A stretch of 64,000 nucleotides of DNA from Mesorhizobium sp. GTDB taxonomy: Bacteria; Pseudomonadota; Alphaproteobacteria; Rhizobiales; Rhizobiaceae. The notes beneath the pieces were generated by a model. It saw only the letters and a program-made list of their open reading frames with translations. It searched no databases and was not told the origin of the DNA. Shown here piece by piece: positions 1 through 8,172 of the stretch. Numbering within the stretch: position 1 is the stretch's first letter; the number at the start of each line of letters is the position of its first letter. Location: NCBI GenBank assembly GCA_004963905.1, contig SUGL01000021.1:1-64000 (forward strand). Reading direction: 5' to 3'. Made by a program: the position numbers and the translations under genes.

Positions 1-384
1 ATGAACGCACTGCAGCAGCAGGCAAGGTTCGACGACTTCATGAGCGAATTCAATGCCGAAAGGCCGCATGAAGGCATCGGCATGAAGGTGCCGGCCCAAC
101 TCTACACGCCCTCTTCAAGGCCCTACAGCGGACTGCCCGAGCTGATCTATCCCTTCCATGACAAAGACATCATGGTCACCGCTTGCGGCCGCGTCTGCAT
201 GCATCGCAAGAAAATCAACATCTCAATCGTGCTCGCCGGCCAAAGGCTCGGCATCACCGAAGTCGACGACGGCATTTGGCTCGTCTCCTTCATGCACTAT
301 GATCTCGGATATATCGACCTGGAGCAGAGAACCTTGCAGACCATCGACAACCCGTTCGGCACGAGGTTGTCACCCATGTCTTAG
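1..384 (+). CDS. IS481-family transposase, C-terminal part
   Basis: This is the C-terminal portion of a DDE-type (rve integrase core) transposase. The first residues contain the [19 protein letters not shown] segment, which follows the catalytic glutamate helix in IS481-like enzymes. The rest ([36 protein letters not shown], here read in pieces) is the extended C-terminal domain of the same group. The N-terminal helix-turn-helix and the first two catalytic acidic residues would lie left of position 1. The methionine at position 1 is probably internal rather than the true start. The frame is open to its stop, so this half shows no decay. Confidence 0.75.
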   Translation: MNALQQQARFDDFMSEFNAERPHEGIGMKVPAQLYTPSSRPYSGLPELIYPFHDKDIMVTACGRVCMHRKKINISIVLAGQRLGITEVDDGIWLVSFMHYDLGYIDLEQRTLQTIDNPFGTRLSPMS

Positions 385-418
385 GTACAATCTGTTACCC
401 ATGTCTCCGGGTCGGACA
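1..418 (+). mobile_element. IS481-type insertion sequence, right end (partial)
   Basis: The right end of an insertion sequence enters the window from the left. The transposase frame ends at 384. At about 393-418 lies a sequence that, read inward from the element edge, begins TGTCCGACCCGGAGACATGG, a TG-starting terminal repeat typical of this group. The left end is outside the window, so intact and truncated copies cannot be told apart. The element stops about ten bases from the CCA end of the adjacent tRNA-Pro gene. The exact border at 418 is inferred, since the other terminal repeat is not visible. Confidence 0.6.
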
Positions 419-428
419 GTGTTTTTTC

Positions 429-505
429 TGGTCGGAGTGGCAGGATTTGAACCTGCGACCCCATCGTCCCGAACGATGTGCGCTACCAGACTGCGCTACA
501 CTCCG
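429..505 (-). tRNA. tRNA-Pro (CGG anticodon)
   Basis: Read on the minus strand from 505, the sequence folds as a full cloverleaf: acceptor CGGAGTG pairing with CACTCCG, D-arm GCGC/GCGC, anticodon stem CATCG/CGATG with loop TTCGGGA (anticodon CGG, reading CCG proline codons), and T-arm GCAGG/CCTGC with TTCAAAT. The discriminator is A and the CCA end is encoded (429-431). An IS element lies directly beyond its 3' end. Confidence 0.96.
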
Positions 506-608
506 TGACCAGACGGCGGGCTTATAGCCGCCACTTTCCGATCCTGCAAGCGCCAATGGCTGCACTTGTGTCGCATTTCGTCGGCTTTCACCAAGTTGTC
601 TGGAAGGC

Positions 609-2219
609 ATGGGATTTAACCGCCGAATAATGCTTAAAGGCTTTTGTGATAGGCCGCAGCTCGATAGACAGCATTTCGACCCGTTGGAGTTTCAACCCTT
701 GACCCTGACGATTGTTGGCGAGGCCTGGCCCAACAGCTTCGAATTCGAGACCTCGGCGCTGATAGAGGCGTCGGGTTTTCGCGAATATGACGCACGCTGG
801 TGGTTCGGCCATCCGGGCTCGGCGAGAGCGCCCGAGCTCAATCTGATCGGCGTCCAGGCGCTCGGCATGGGGCTGGGCACGCTGATCCGCCGCCTTGGCG
901 TCGGGCCGGACATCGTCACCGGCCACGATTTCCGCTCCTATTCGCTGTCGATCAAGCTGGCGCTCGTCTCCGGCCTGATGGCGGCCGGCGCGCGGGTGAA
1001 GGATATAGGCCTGGCGCTGTCGCCCATGGCCTATTTCGGCCAGTTCGCGCTCGATACGCCCTCTGTCGCCATGGTCACCGCCTCGCACAATGAGAATGGC
1101 TGGACCGGCGTCAAGATGGGCGCGGCGCGGCCGCTGACCTTCGGTCCGGAGGAAATGAGCGCGCTGAGGAAGATCGTGCTCGAAGCGGACTTCGACCTTG
1201 CCGGCGGCGGCGCCTATGAGTTCGTCTCCGGCTTCCGCGAGACCTATCTCGACGATCTCACCCGGGGCAAGCGCGTCGCCCGCAAGCTTAAAGTGGTCTG
1301 CGCCTGCGGCAACGGCACGGCAGGCGCCTTCGCGCCGGAAGCGCTTGCGCGCATCGGCTGCGAGGTCATCCCGCTCGACGTCGAGCTCGATCATACGTTC
1401 CCGCGCTACAATCCGAATCCCGAGGATATGCAGATGCTGCATGCCATCGGCAAAAAGGTGCTGGAAACGGGCGCGGATGTCGGGCTGGGCTTCGATGGCG
1501 ACGGCGACCGCTGCGGCGTCGTCGACAATGAGGGCAACGAAATCTTTGCCGATAAGGTCGGCGTCATGCTCGCGCGAGATATTTCATCGCTCCATCCAGG
1601 TTCGACCTTCGTGGTCGACGTCAAATCGACGGGGCTCTTCGCTACCGATCATGTGCTCAAGGCGAACGCCGCAGTTACCGACTATTGGAAGACCGGCCAC
1701 TCCTATATCAAGCGCCGTGTAGCCGAGCTCGGCGCCGTCGCGGGCTTCGAGAAATCCGGGCATTTTTTCTTCAATCCGCCGATCGGCCGCGGTTATGACG
1801 ATGGGCTGATCACCGCGATCGCCGTCTGCCAGATGCTCGACCGCAATCCGCAGAGCTCGATGGCAGATCTCTATCGCGCGCTGCCGCTGACTTATGGCAC
1901 GCCCACCATGTCACCGCACTGCGCCGACGAGGTGAAGTACGGCGTGGTCGAGCGCGTCGTGGCCGATTTCGAGGCAATGCAGCGCGAGGGCGCCGATTTC
2001 GCCGGCCAGAAAATCGCCGCACTCGTTACCGTGAACGGCGTGCGCGTCGTCGCCGAGGACGGCACCTGGGGCCTGGTGCGTGCCTCCTCGAACAAGCCGG
2101 AGCTTGTCGTAGTGGTGGAGAGCCCGGTATCGTCCGAACGCCGTCGGCAGATGTTCGAGGCCGTCGACGCCGTGCTGCGCCGCAGCCCCGAGGTCGGCGC
2201 CTACAACCAGACTTTCTAA
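609..2219 (+). CDS. Phosphomannomutase/phosphoglucomutase
   Basis: An alpha-D-phosphohexomutase that interconverts hexose 6-phosphate and 1-phosphate, most likely mannose, feeding GDP-mannose synthesis in the cytoplasm. The phosphoserine loop is visible as TASHNENGWTGVKMG (about residue 160) and the metal-binding loop as GFDGDGDRCG (about residue 298). A sugar-binding GFEKSGHFFF and a C-terminal phosphate-binding RASSNKPELVVV follow in the family order. At 536 residues it is slightly longer than usual. The first 25-30 residues are weakly family-like, so the start may lie downstream (for example ATG at 630). The guanylyltransferase gene 2 kb away supports the mannose assignment. Rhizobial relatives are called manB or noeK. 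Confidence 0.88.
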   Translation: MGFNRRIMLKGFCDRPQLDRQHFDPLEFQPLTLTIVGEAWPNSFEFETSALIEASGFREYDARWWFGHPGSARAPELNLIGVQALGMGLGTLIRRLGVGPDIVTGHDFRSYSLSIKLALVSGLMAAGARVKDIGLALSPMAYFGQFALDTPSVAMVTASHNENGWTGVKMGAARPLTFGPEEMSALRKIVLEADFDLAGGGAYEFVSGFRETYLDDLTRGKRVARKLKVVCACGNGTAGAFAPEALARIGCEVIPLDVELDHTFPRYNPNPEDMQMLHAIGKKVLETGADVGLGFDGDGDRCGVVDNEGNEIFADKVGVMLARDISSLHPGSTFVVDVKSTGLFATDHVLKANAAVTDYWKTGHSYIKRRVAELGAVAGFEKSGHFFFNPPIGRGYDDGLITAIAVCQMLDRNPQSSMADLYRALPLTYGTPTMSPHCADEVKYGVVERVVADFEAMQREGADFAGQKIAALVTVNGVRVVAEDGTWGLVRASSNKPELVVVVESPVSSERRRQMFEAVDAVLRRSPEVGAYNQTF

Positions 2220-2235
2220 TGCAGCGATCGAACGG

Positions 2236-3123
2236 TCAGCCGGCTGATGGAGCCCGTTCGAGGACGCTCCAATCGAATGCTCTCGCCCAGTCGGCAAAAC
2301 TGTGCCAGCGCACCTCCGGGAAATGCTTGCGCAAGGCGGCGACGTCGACGTCGTAGCCAATGCGGTCGAACCACTCGAACATCGCAGCCGCATCCTCGCT
2401 CTGCTGGCGGGCCACGGCTATCGGGATTTCCTGATAGGTGATCGGCCGGCCGATGGCCTGCGATAGAATCCTGGCCTGCTCCTCGCCGGACAATTCATCG
2501 CCTGCGAAATCGAAGCGCTTGCCGAACACGCTCTCGCGCCGCTCGACCAGCGCGCCGACGAAAGCGCCGATGTCCGCCAGCGCGACCAACTGCAGGGGAC
2601 GCTTGGCGGGCACTGCGAAAGCATGGGTGCCTTGCGCAAGCGCGCCGATCGACCAGGGCGCGACAAAATTCTCCATGAAGGCAACCGGCGCGCTGATCGT
2701 GTAGGGGATGCCGAGCCGCTCGATGTGCTGCTCGACCAGATACTTGCTTTCGAAATGCGGAATACCGGTCTTCTTGTTCGCGTCGGCCACGGAGGAATAG
2801 ATCAGATGCCCGATGCCGGCAGCCCTTGCCGCATCGGCGGCGATGATGCCTTGGCGGGTTTCTTCCTCCAGCCCGGCCTCGTAGCTGTTGCCCATCAGGA
2901 ACATGGTGTCGACGCCCTTTGCTGCGTCGACAACCGAAGCCGCGTCGGCGAGATCGCCGGCAACGACGTTGGCTCCTGCCGATGCCAGCCGCTGGGCGGC
3001 ATCGCTGTCCGGCCTGCGCGTCAGCGCTTTCACGCTGTGGCCGCTCGAAAGAAGGGCGCGCGCCACGGCGCCGCCCTGTTGGCCCGTCGCGCCAGTGACG
3101 AGAACGGTTCGCTTGCTGGTCAT
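2236..3123 (-). CDS. NmrA-like NAD(P)-binding oxidoreductase/sensor
   Basis: An atypical short-chain dehydrogenase of the NmrA/HSCARG type (295 aa). The Rossmann motif VTGATGQQGGAVARALL is at the N-terminus, followed by VKALTRRPDS, a dinucleotide 2'-phosphate binding strand, and FMGNSYEAGLEEETRQG. Such proteins bind NAD(P)(H) and act as redox sensors or quinone/aldehyde reductases; the substrate cannot be read from sequence. I take the start at 3123 because AAGGAG lies about 7 bases upstream of it; a longer frame to 3153 would cover that site. It is divergent from a LysR gene, the usual arrangement for a regulator and its target. Confidence 0.82.
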   Translation of the reverse strand: MTSKRTVLVTGATGQQGGAVARALLSSGHSVKALTRRPDSDAAQRLASAGANVVAGDLADAASVVDAAKGVDTMFLMGNSYEAGLEEETRQGIIAADAARAAGIGHLIYSSVADANKKTGIPHFESKYLVEQHIERLGIPYTISAPVAFMENFVAPWSIGALAQGTHAFAVPAKRPLQLVALADIGAFVGALVERRESVFGKRFDFAGDELSGEEQARILSQAIGRPITYQEIPIAVARQQSEDAAAMFEWFDRIGYDVDVAALRKHFPEVRWHSFADWARAFDWSVLERAPSAG

Positions 3124-3221
3124 CCATCTGCTCCTTCGGTTTGCGTGGAGCAAAGTTAGGGACTGTCAAATTGATGCATAATTGCCTATAATTGAAAAAC
3201 TTTGTCCCATTAACAAATACA
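3124..3221. promoter_or_regulatory. Divergent promoter with LysR-type palindrome
   Basis: The 98-base gap between the NmrA-like gene and the LysR gene is AT-rich. It holds an imperfect palindrome CAAATTGATGCATAATTG (3167-3184) followed by another AATTG at 3191-3194. T-N11-A palindromes in divergent gaps are the normal binding sites of LysR regulators. Assignment to this regulator is inferred from position. Confidence 0.5.
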
Positions 3222-4121
3222 ATGTTTGACCTTAACGACGTCGTCGTGTTCGCTCGTGTCGTGGAAGCAGGCAGCTTCACCGCGGCCGCGCGATTGCTTG
3301 CCATGCCCAAGACGACGGTCAGCCGCCGGGTCGCCGCGCTCGAGCGCGAGGTCGGCGTCCGCCTGCTGCAGCGCACGACGCGCAGCCTCAGCATGACGGA
3401 CGCCGGCCGTCTCTACTATGAACAGAGCAGCCAGGCGTTGCGCACGATCGAGCAAGCAAATCTGCGCCTTGCCGAAGCGAGAACGGAGCCGTCGGGCACG
3501 ATCCGCATTTCCGCACCGGTCGGCTTCGCGGGGCACTTTCTCATATCCGCGGTGATCGATTTCCTGACGACGTATCCGAAGACGAGGGTCGAACTGCGGC
3601 TGACTGACGACAAGCTCAATCTGGTCGAGGACGGCATCGATCTCGCCTTCCGCACCGGGGTGCTCGAGGACTCGACCTTGATCGCCCGCAAGCTCGGCGC
3701 CACGCACAGGCTGCTCTGCGCCAGTCCGGACTATCTTGCGCGCCAGGGAACGCCGGGCACCCCGTCGGACCTGGCTCAGCATGACTGCGTGATTGCCGGC
3801 CCTTCGGCTGTCGGCGCTCATTGGATACTGGACGGTCCGAGTGGTCAGCAGACGGTTACGGTGGCCGGCCGCTTCGCCGCGAACGAGATGCAGGCGGTCG
3901 TCGCCGCAGCCATCGCGGGTTATGGCATCGCCCAGTTGCCACATGGTATGGCCGAGGCGCTCATAGGCGAAGGGCGGCTCCGTCGTGTTCTTGAGGACTA
4001 CACCACGCCCGCAGGCGGGCTTTATGTCCTTTATCCGAGCAGCCGCCATCTTTCGCCCTCAGTCAAAGCCTTTATCGATCTGGCGACGGAGCGGATTTCC
4101 AAGCGGGTAAACACCGCTTAA
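3222..4121 (+). CDS. LysR-family transcriptional regulator
   Basis: A LysR regulator of about 299 aa. The N-terminal winged helix-turn-helix is clear: FARVVEAGSFTAAARLLAMP, then TTVSRRVAALEREVGVRLLQR and TTRSLSMTDAGRLYYEQ. A substrate-binding domain of the CrgA/DhcR-like group follows (GTIRISAPVGFAGHFLISAV; LTDDKLNLVEDGIDLAFRTG). I chose ATG 3222 (MFDLNDVVVFARV) because LysR proteins start about there; an upstream TTG at 3192 in the same frame would overlap the presumed operator. It probably controls the divergent NmrA-like gene and itself. The inducer is unknown. Confidence 0.9.
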   Translation: MFDLNDVVVFARVVEAGSFTAAARLLAMPKTTVSRRVAALEREVGVRLLQRTTRSLSMTDAGRLYYEQSSQALRTIEQANLRLAEARTEPSGTIRISAPVGFAGHFLISAVIDFLTTYPKTRVELRLTDDKLNLVEDGIDLAFRTGVLEDSTLIARKLGATHRLLCASPDYLARQGTPGTPSDLAQHDCVIAGPSAVGAHWILDGPSGQQTVTVAGRFAANEMQAVVAAAIAGYGIAQLPHGMAEALIGEGRLRRVLEDYTTPAGGLYVLYPSSRHLSPSVKAFIDLATERISKRVNTA

Positions 4122-4167
4122 GGCCATCCGTGCTACCGATCTGCCAACTTTTCAGCGTGAGATCCGG

Positions 4168-6405
4168 ATGACCCAGCGCATCGTCAGTTTCGTCATGAGC
4201 GGCGGCGTCGGCTCGCGGCTCTGGCCGCTGTCGCGCGAGGACAATCCCAAGCAGTTCCATGACCTTTCCGGCGACGGCTCTATGCTGGCCAAGACCTTGC
4301 GCCGGCTGGCGGCGAGGGCAGACGGGCAGACGCCGATTTTCCTCATCGCGTCGGAACGTCATGCCGAGCGCGTCCGTGCCGACCTTGCCGGGCTCGACCT
4401 TGCCGGCGGCGGCCCATTGTTCGAGCCGACAGGCCGCAACACCGCCGCCGCCGTCGCGCTGGCCGCGCTGCGCACGCTTTCCGAATTCGGCGACGAGCTG
4501 GTGCTGGTGGTGCCCTCCGACCACGAGATTTCCACCGCGCAACAGTTCTGGCAAAGCATCGAGGCAGGTGCCGGGGCGGCTCTCGCCGGCCGGCTGGTGG
4601 TGTTCGGCATCAAGCCGACGCAGCCGGAGACCGGCTATGGCTACATCGAAGTCGCGGCTGACGGGGACGGCGTCTTCGACGTCTCGCGCTTTGTCGAGAA
4701 GCCGGACCTCGCCACGGCGGAGGCCTATCTCGACGCCGGCAATTTCTACTGGAACACCGGCATCTTCCTGTTTCGGGCCGGGGCCATGCGCGACGCGTTC
4801 GCGGCCTACGAGCCCAAGATCTGGCAGGCGACGGACGCCGCCTATCGGGCCGCGACCAGCGATCTTTCCGGCCTCTACATGCCGCTGGAGCTTTACTCGG
4901 CCATCCCCTCGACCTCGATCGACTATGCCGTCATGGAGCGGGCCGAAGGCATCGCCATGGTGCCGGCGAGCTTTCGCTGGAACGACCTCGGCTCCTGGCA
5001 GTCGCTGCTCGATGTCGGGCCGTCCGACAAGGATGGTAATGTAATCCTGGGCGATGTCGTCGCCATCGATTGCGAGAACTCGTATATTCGCGGCGATGGC
5101 CGCCTGCTGTCGGCGATCGGCATGAAGGACGTCGCCATCGTCTCGACCGCCGACGCTACCTTCGTCGCGCCGGTCAGCCACAGCCAGCACGTCAAGAAGA
5201 TCGTCGAGCAGCTGGAGAAATCCGGCCGGCTGGAGACCAGGTTCACGCCGGCGCATGGCCGTGTCATCGAGAGCGGCGCCTGGCGGCGGCGCGTGCGCCA
5301 CTGGCTGTTCGAGGAGACATTGCCGCTATGGTCGACCATGGGCGTCGATGAACGCCATGGCGGCTTCTACGAGGCACTGGGCTTCGACGCCACGCCGTTG
5401 ATGCAGCCGAAGCGCATGCGCACGCAAGCGCGCCAAATCTATGCCTTCGCGGTGGCCAAGCAGCGCGGCTGGGAAGGCCCGGCCGATCGGCTGATCGCCC
5501 ACGGTATCGCCTTCATCGCCGGCAAGGGCCGCACGGACAGAGGCGGCTGGGTGCGCACGCTCAATGTCGACGGCTCGGTCGCCGATCCGGTCGAGGACGC
5601 CTACGACCATTCTTGCGTGCTGCTGGCGCTGGCGCACGCCCATATGTCGGGCCATCCCGACGCCTTGCGGCTCGGGGAGGGGACCTTCGCCTTCCTCGAC
5701 GCCCATCTCGAGGACAGCCGCATGACCGGCTTCCTCGAAACTTCGGACGGCGCCGGCGAGCGGCGCTCCAATCCGCACATGCATCTGCTCGAGGCTTTCC
5801 TTGCCTGGCACCAGGCGACCGGCGAGCGCGCCTATCTGCGCCGCGCTTCCCGCATCATCGATCTCTTCCGCAGCCACTTCTTCGACGCCGAGAGCTGGAC
5901 GCTTGGCGAGTATTTCGACGATAGCTGGAAGCCGGTGGCGGGTGAGAAGGGCAGCTGGACCGAGCCCGGCCATCATTTCGAATGGGCCTCGCTGCTGATC
6001 GATTTCGCCGCGCGCAGCGGCCAGACCGACCTCAATGGTTTCGCCCGCAAGCTCTATGCCTCGGCCGTCGCCAACGGCCTCAACCGCGCCACCGGCCTTT
6101 CCTACGGCGCGGTCTCGCGCCAGGGGCTGCCGCTCGACACGGTCTCGCGCAGTTGGCCGCAGGCCGAAGCGGTGAAGGCGGCGATCGCGCTCGACGGCGC
6201 TGGCGGGCCCGACCTCAAGCCCGAGATAGAGGCGCGCGTCGGCCGGCTGTTCCGCTGGCACATCGACCCGGCGCCGCTCGGCCTCTGGATCGACCGCATC
6301 GACGAGCGCGGCCGCTCGCTGGCGACCGACGTTCCCGCCAGCATCTTCTACCATCTGGTCTATGCGCTGACGCAGTATCTGGACGGAACGGCGGAGAAGG
6401 GGTGA
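4168..6405 (+). CDS. manC: Mannose-1-phosphate guanylyltransferase fused to AGE-type isomerase domain
   Basis: A 745-residue fusion. Residues 1 to about 350 are a nucleotidyltransferase that makes GDP-mannose from mannose 1-phosphate and GTP: SGGVGSRLWPLSRE is the GTP loop, PSDHEI, then FVEKPDLATAEAYL with GNFYWNTGIFLF. The usual C-terminal cupin isomerase of type II enzymes is absent. In its place residues about 370-745 form an N-acylglucosamine 2-epimerase/mannose isomerase-like alpha/alpha barrel (WLFEETLPLW, HGGFYEAL, EDAYDHSCVLLALAHAH, GHHFEWASLLIDFA). The AGE half probably supplies mannose 6-phosphate isomerase activity, an inference from domain swapping. With the mutase at 609-2219 it would complete fructose 6-phosphate to GDP-mannose. 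Confidence 0.87.
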   Translation: MTQRIVSFVMSGGVGSRLWPLSREDNPKQFHDLSGDGSMLAKTLRRLAARADGQTPIFLIASERHAERVRADLAGLDLAGGGPLFEPTGRNTAAAVALAALRTLSEFGDELVLVVPSDHEISTAQQFWQSIEAGAGAALAGRLVVFGIKPTQPETGYGYIEVAADGDGVFDVSRFVEKPDLATAEAYLDAGNFYWNTGIFLFRAGAMRDAFAAYEPKIWQATDAAYRAATSDLSGLYMPLELYSAIPSTSIDYAVMERAEGIAMVPASFRWNDLGSWQSLLDVGPSDKDGNVILGDVVAIDCENSYIRGDGRLLSAIGMKDVAIVSTADATFVAPVSHSQHVKKIVEQLEKSGRLETRFTPAHGRVIESGAWRRRVRHWLFEETLPLWSTMGVDERHGGFYEALGFDATPLMQPKRMRTQARQIYAFAVAKQRGWEGPADRLIAHGIAFIAGKGRTDRGGWVRTLNVDGSVADPVEDAYDHSCVLLALAHAHMSGHPDALRLGEGTFAFLDAHLEDSRMTGFLETSDGAGERRSNPHMHLLEAFLAWHQATGERAYLRRASRIIDLFRSHFFDAESWTLGEYFDDSWKPVAGEKGSWTEPGHHFEWASLLIDFAARSGQTDLNGFARKLYASAVANGLNRATGLSYGAVSRQGLPLDTVSRSWPQAEAVKAAIALDGAGGPDLKPEIEARVGRLFRWHIDPAPLGLWIDRIDERGRSLATDVPASIFYHLVYALTQYLDGTAEKG

Positions 6406-6450
6406 GGACGGTGAAGGGATAGCAGAAGAGACCATACGTCTCATTCCTTC

Positions 6451-6620
6451 GCGCCCCCTCTGTCCTGCCGGACATCTCCCCCACTTGGGGGGAGATTGGC
6501 AGCTCCGCCGAAGGCGCCATTCCTGCAACTTTGGTGATTGGCGAAAGCGGCGGCGACAACTGATCTCCCCCCTTGTGGGTCCCTCGAGGGGGAGATGTCC
6601 GGCAGGACAGAAGGGGGCGC
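6451..6620. repeat. Long inverted repeat in intergenic region
   Basis: Two arms of about 32 bases, 6451-6482 and 6588-6620, are reverse complements with a single extra base in the right arm. They contain CTGTCCTGCCGGACATCTCC and its complement. The 105-base interior also has weaker pairing (TTGGGGGGAGATTGGCAGC against the right side). It fills the gap between convergent manC and betB. It resembles rhizobial dispersed intergenic repeats and could fold as a stable hairpin at the 3' ends of both transcripts. No gene is visible here. Confidence 0.75.
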
Positions 6621-6655
6621 TGTCCCGCCGACGCTTCGTCGCGTCCCTCAGAAAA

Positions 6656-8119
6656 TCAATACGGGCTCGCCACGTCCCCCGTCTCGACATAGACCGCCTT
6701 CAACTGCGAATAATGCGCCAACGCGGCAAGCGAGTTTTCCCGCCCGATGCCGGACTGCTTGACGCCGCCAAAGGGCATTTCCACCGGCGTCAGATTGTAG
6801 GCGTTGATCCAGCAGGTGCCGGCCTGCAGCTCGGCGATCACCCGATGCGCGCGGGGCAGGTCGCGGGTGAACACACCCGCCGCCAGGCCGAACTCGGTGT
6901 CGTTGGCGCGTTCGATCACCTCGTCCTCGCTGTCGAACTTGAGCACGCTCATCACCGGCCCGAAGATCTCCTCGCGCGCGATGCGCATGCCGTCGGTGAC
7001 ATTGGTGAACACCGTCGGCTCGATGAAGAAGCCGCCTTCGAAGCCTTGCAGCGAGGGCACATTGCCGCCGCTGGCGAGCGTCGCCCCTTCCTGCTTGCCG
7101 GCGGCGATATAGGAAACGACCTTGTCCTGCTGCGCCTTGTTGACCAGCGGACCCATCTGCGTTTCCGGATCGAGCGGATCGCCGATGCGGATCTTTTTGG
7201 TGCGCTCGACCAGCCGCTCGACGAAGCGGTCATGCAGGCCCCTCTGCACGAAGACGCGCGTGCCGTTGGAGCAGATCTGACCGGTCGAATAGAAATTGCC
7301 GAGCATGGCGCCGCCGATGGCGTTTTCGAGATCGGCATCGTCGAAGACGATCAGCGGCGACTTGCCGCCGAGCTCCATCGTCGCGTGCTTCATCTTCGAG
7401 CCGGCGAGCGACAGCACCTTGCGGCCGGTCGGCACCGAGCCGGTCACCGAGACTTTTGCCACGACATCATGGCCGACGAGGCCGGCGCCGACATCGCCGT
7501 AGCCCTGCACGACGTTGAACAGCCCGTCGGGCAGGCCTGCCTCGCTGTAGATTTCGGCAAGCGCCAGCGCCGAAAGCGGCGTGTTCTCCGACGGTTTGAA
7601 CACCATGGCGTTGCCCATGGCCAAAGCCGGCGCCGATTTCCAGCCGGCGATCTGGATCGGGTAGTTCCAGGCGCCGATGCCGACGCACACGCCGAGCGGC
7701 TCGCGCCTTGTGTAGGCAAACGGCCCGCCGAGATCGATCATCTCGCCGTTGAAGGCCGCGACCGCGCCGGCAAAATATTCCAGGCAATCGGCGGCCGAAG
7801 GCGCGTCCGCCACCAGCGTCTCCTGGATCGCCTTGCCGGTATCGAGCGTCTCGATGCGAGCGAGATCGGCATTGCGGGCGCGAAGAATATCGGCGGCGCG
7901 GCGCAGGATGCGGCCGCGCTCGATCGGCTTCAGCCGCGCCCAGGCGGGCTGCGCCGCGCGCGCGGCCTCGATCGCCAGCTCCAGCACGTTCGGCGTCGCC
8001 GAATGCAGCGTGGCGATAGTCTCGCCGGTCGCTGGATAGATCACCGGCAGGCGCGCGCCGCCTTCGTCCTCGATATAGCGGCCGTTGACGTAATGCGATG
8101 CCGTGGGCTGGGCGCGCAT
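6656..8119 (-). CDS. betB: Betaine aldehyde dehydrogenase
   Basis: NAD(P)-dependent oxidation of betaine aldehyde to glycine betaine, the second step of choline oxidation, in the cytoplasm. It has full family length (487 aa). The active-site glutamate is in [13 protein letters not shown] (E249) and the catalytic cysteine in [14 protein letters not shown] (C283). The cofactor-binding [15 protein letters not shown] and [11 protein letters not shown] segments are present, as is the C-terminal [15 protein letters not shown]. It is the last gene of the minus-strand betI-betC-dehydratase-betA-betB series, 53 bases after betA. Confidence 0.96.
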   Translation of the reverse strand: MRAQPTASHYVNGRYIEDEGGARLPVIYPATGETIATLHSATPNVLELAIEAARAAQPAWARLKPIERGRILRRAADILRARNADLARIETLDTGKAIQETLVADAPSAADCLEYFAGAVAAFNGEMIDLGGPFAYTRREPLGVCVGIGAWNYPIQIAGWKSAPALAMGNAMVFKPSENTPLSALALAEIYSEAGLPDGLFNVVQGYGDVGAGLVGHDVVAKVSVTGSVPTGRKVLSLAGSKMKHATMELGGKSPLIVFDDADLENAIGGAMLGNFYSTGQICSNGTRVFVQRGLHDRFVERLVERTKKIRIGDPLDPETQMGPLVNKAQQDKVVSYIAAGKQEGATLASGGNVPSLQGFEGGFFIEPTVFTNVTDGMRIAREEIFGPVMSVLKFDSEDEVIERANDTEFGLAAGVFTRDLPRAHRVIAELQAGTCWINAYNLTPVEMPFGGVKQSGIGRENSLAALAHYSQLKAVYVETGDVASPY

Positions 8120-8172
8120 GGTCTTCTCCGTTCGTTATCGCTGGGCGGGGAGGGCGCCCGCCGGATCATGCG

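Noticed and set aside
5326..6690. 454-codon minus-strand frame opposite the AGE domain
   Set aside because: Mirror of the high-GC manC fusion gene; composition typical of antisense shadows and no conserved domain.
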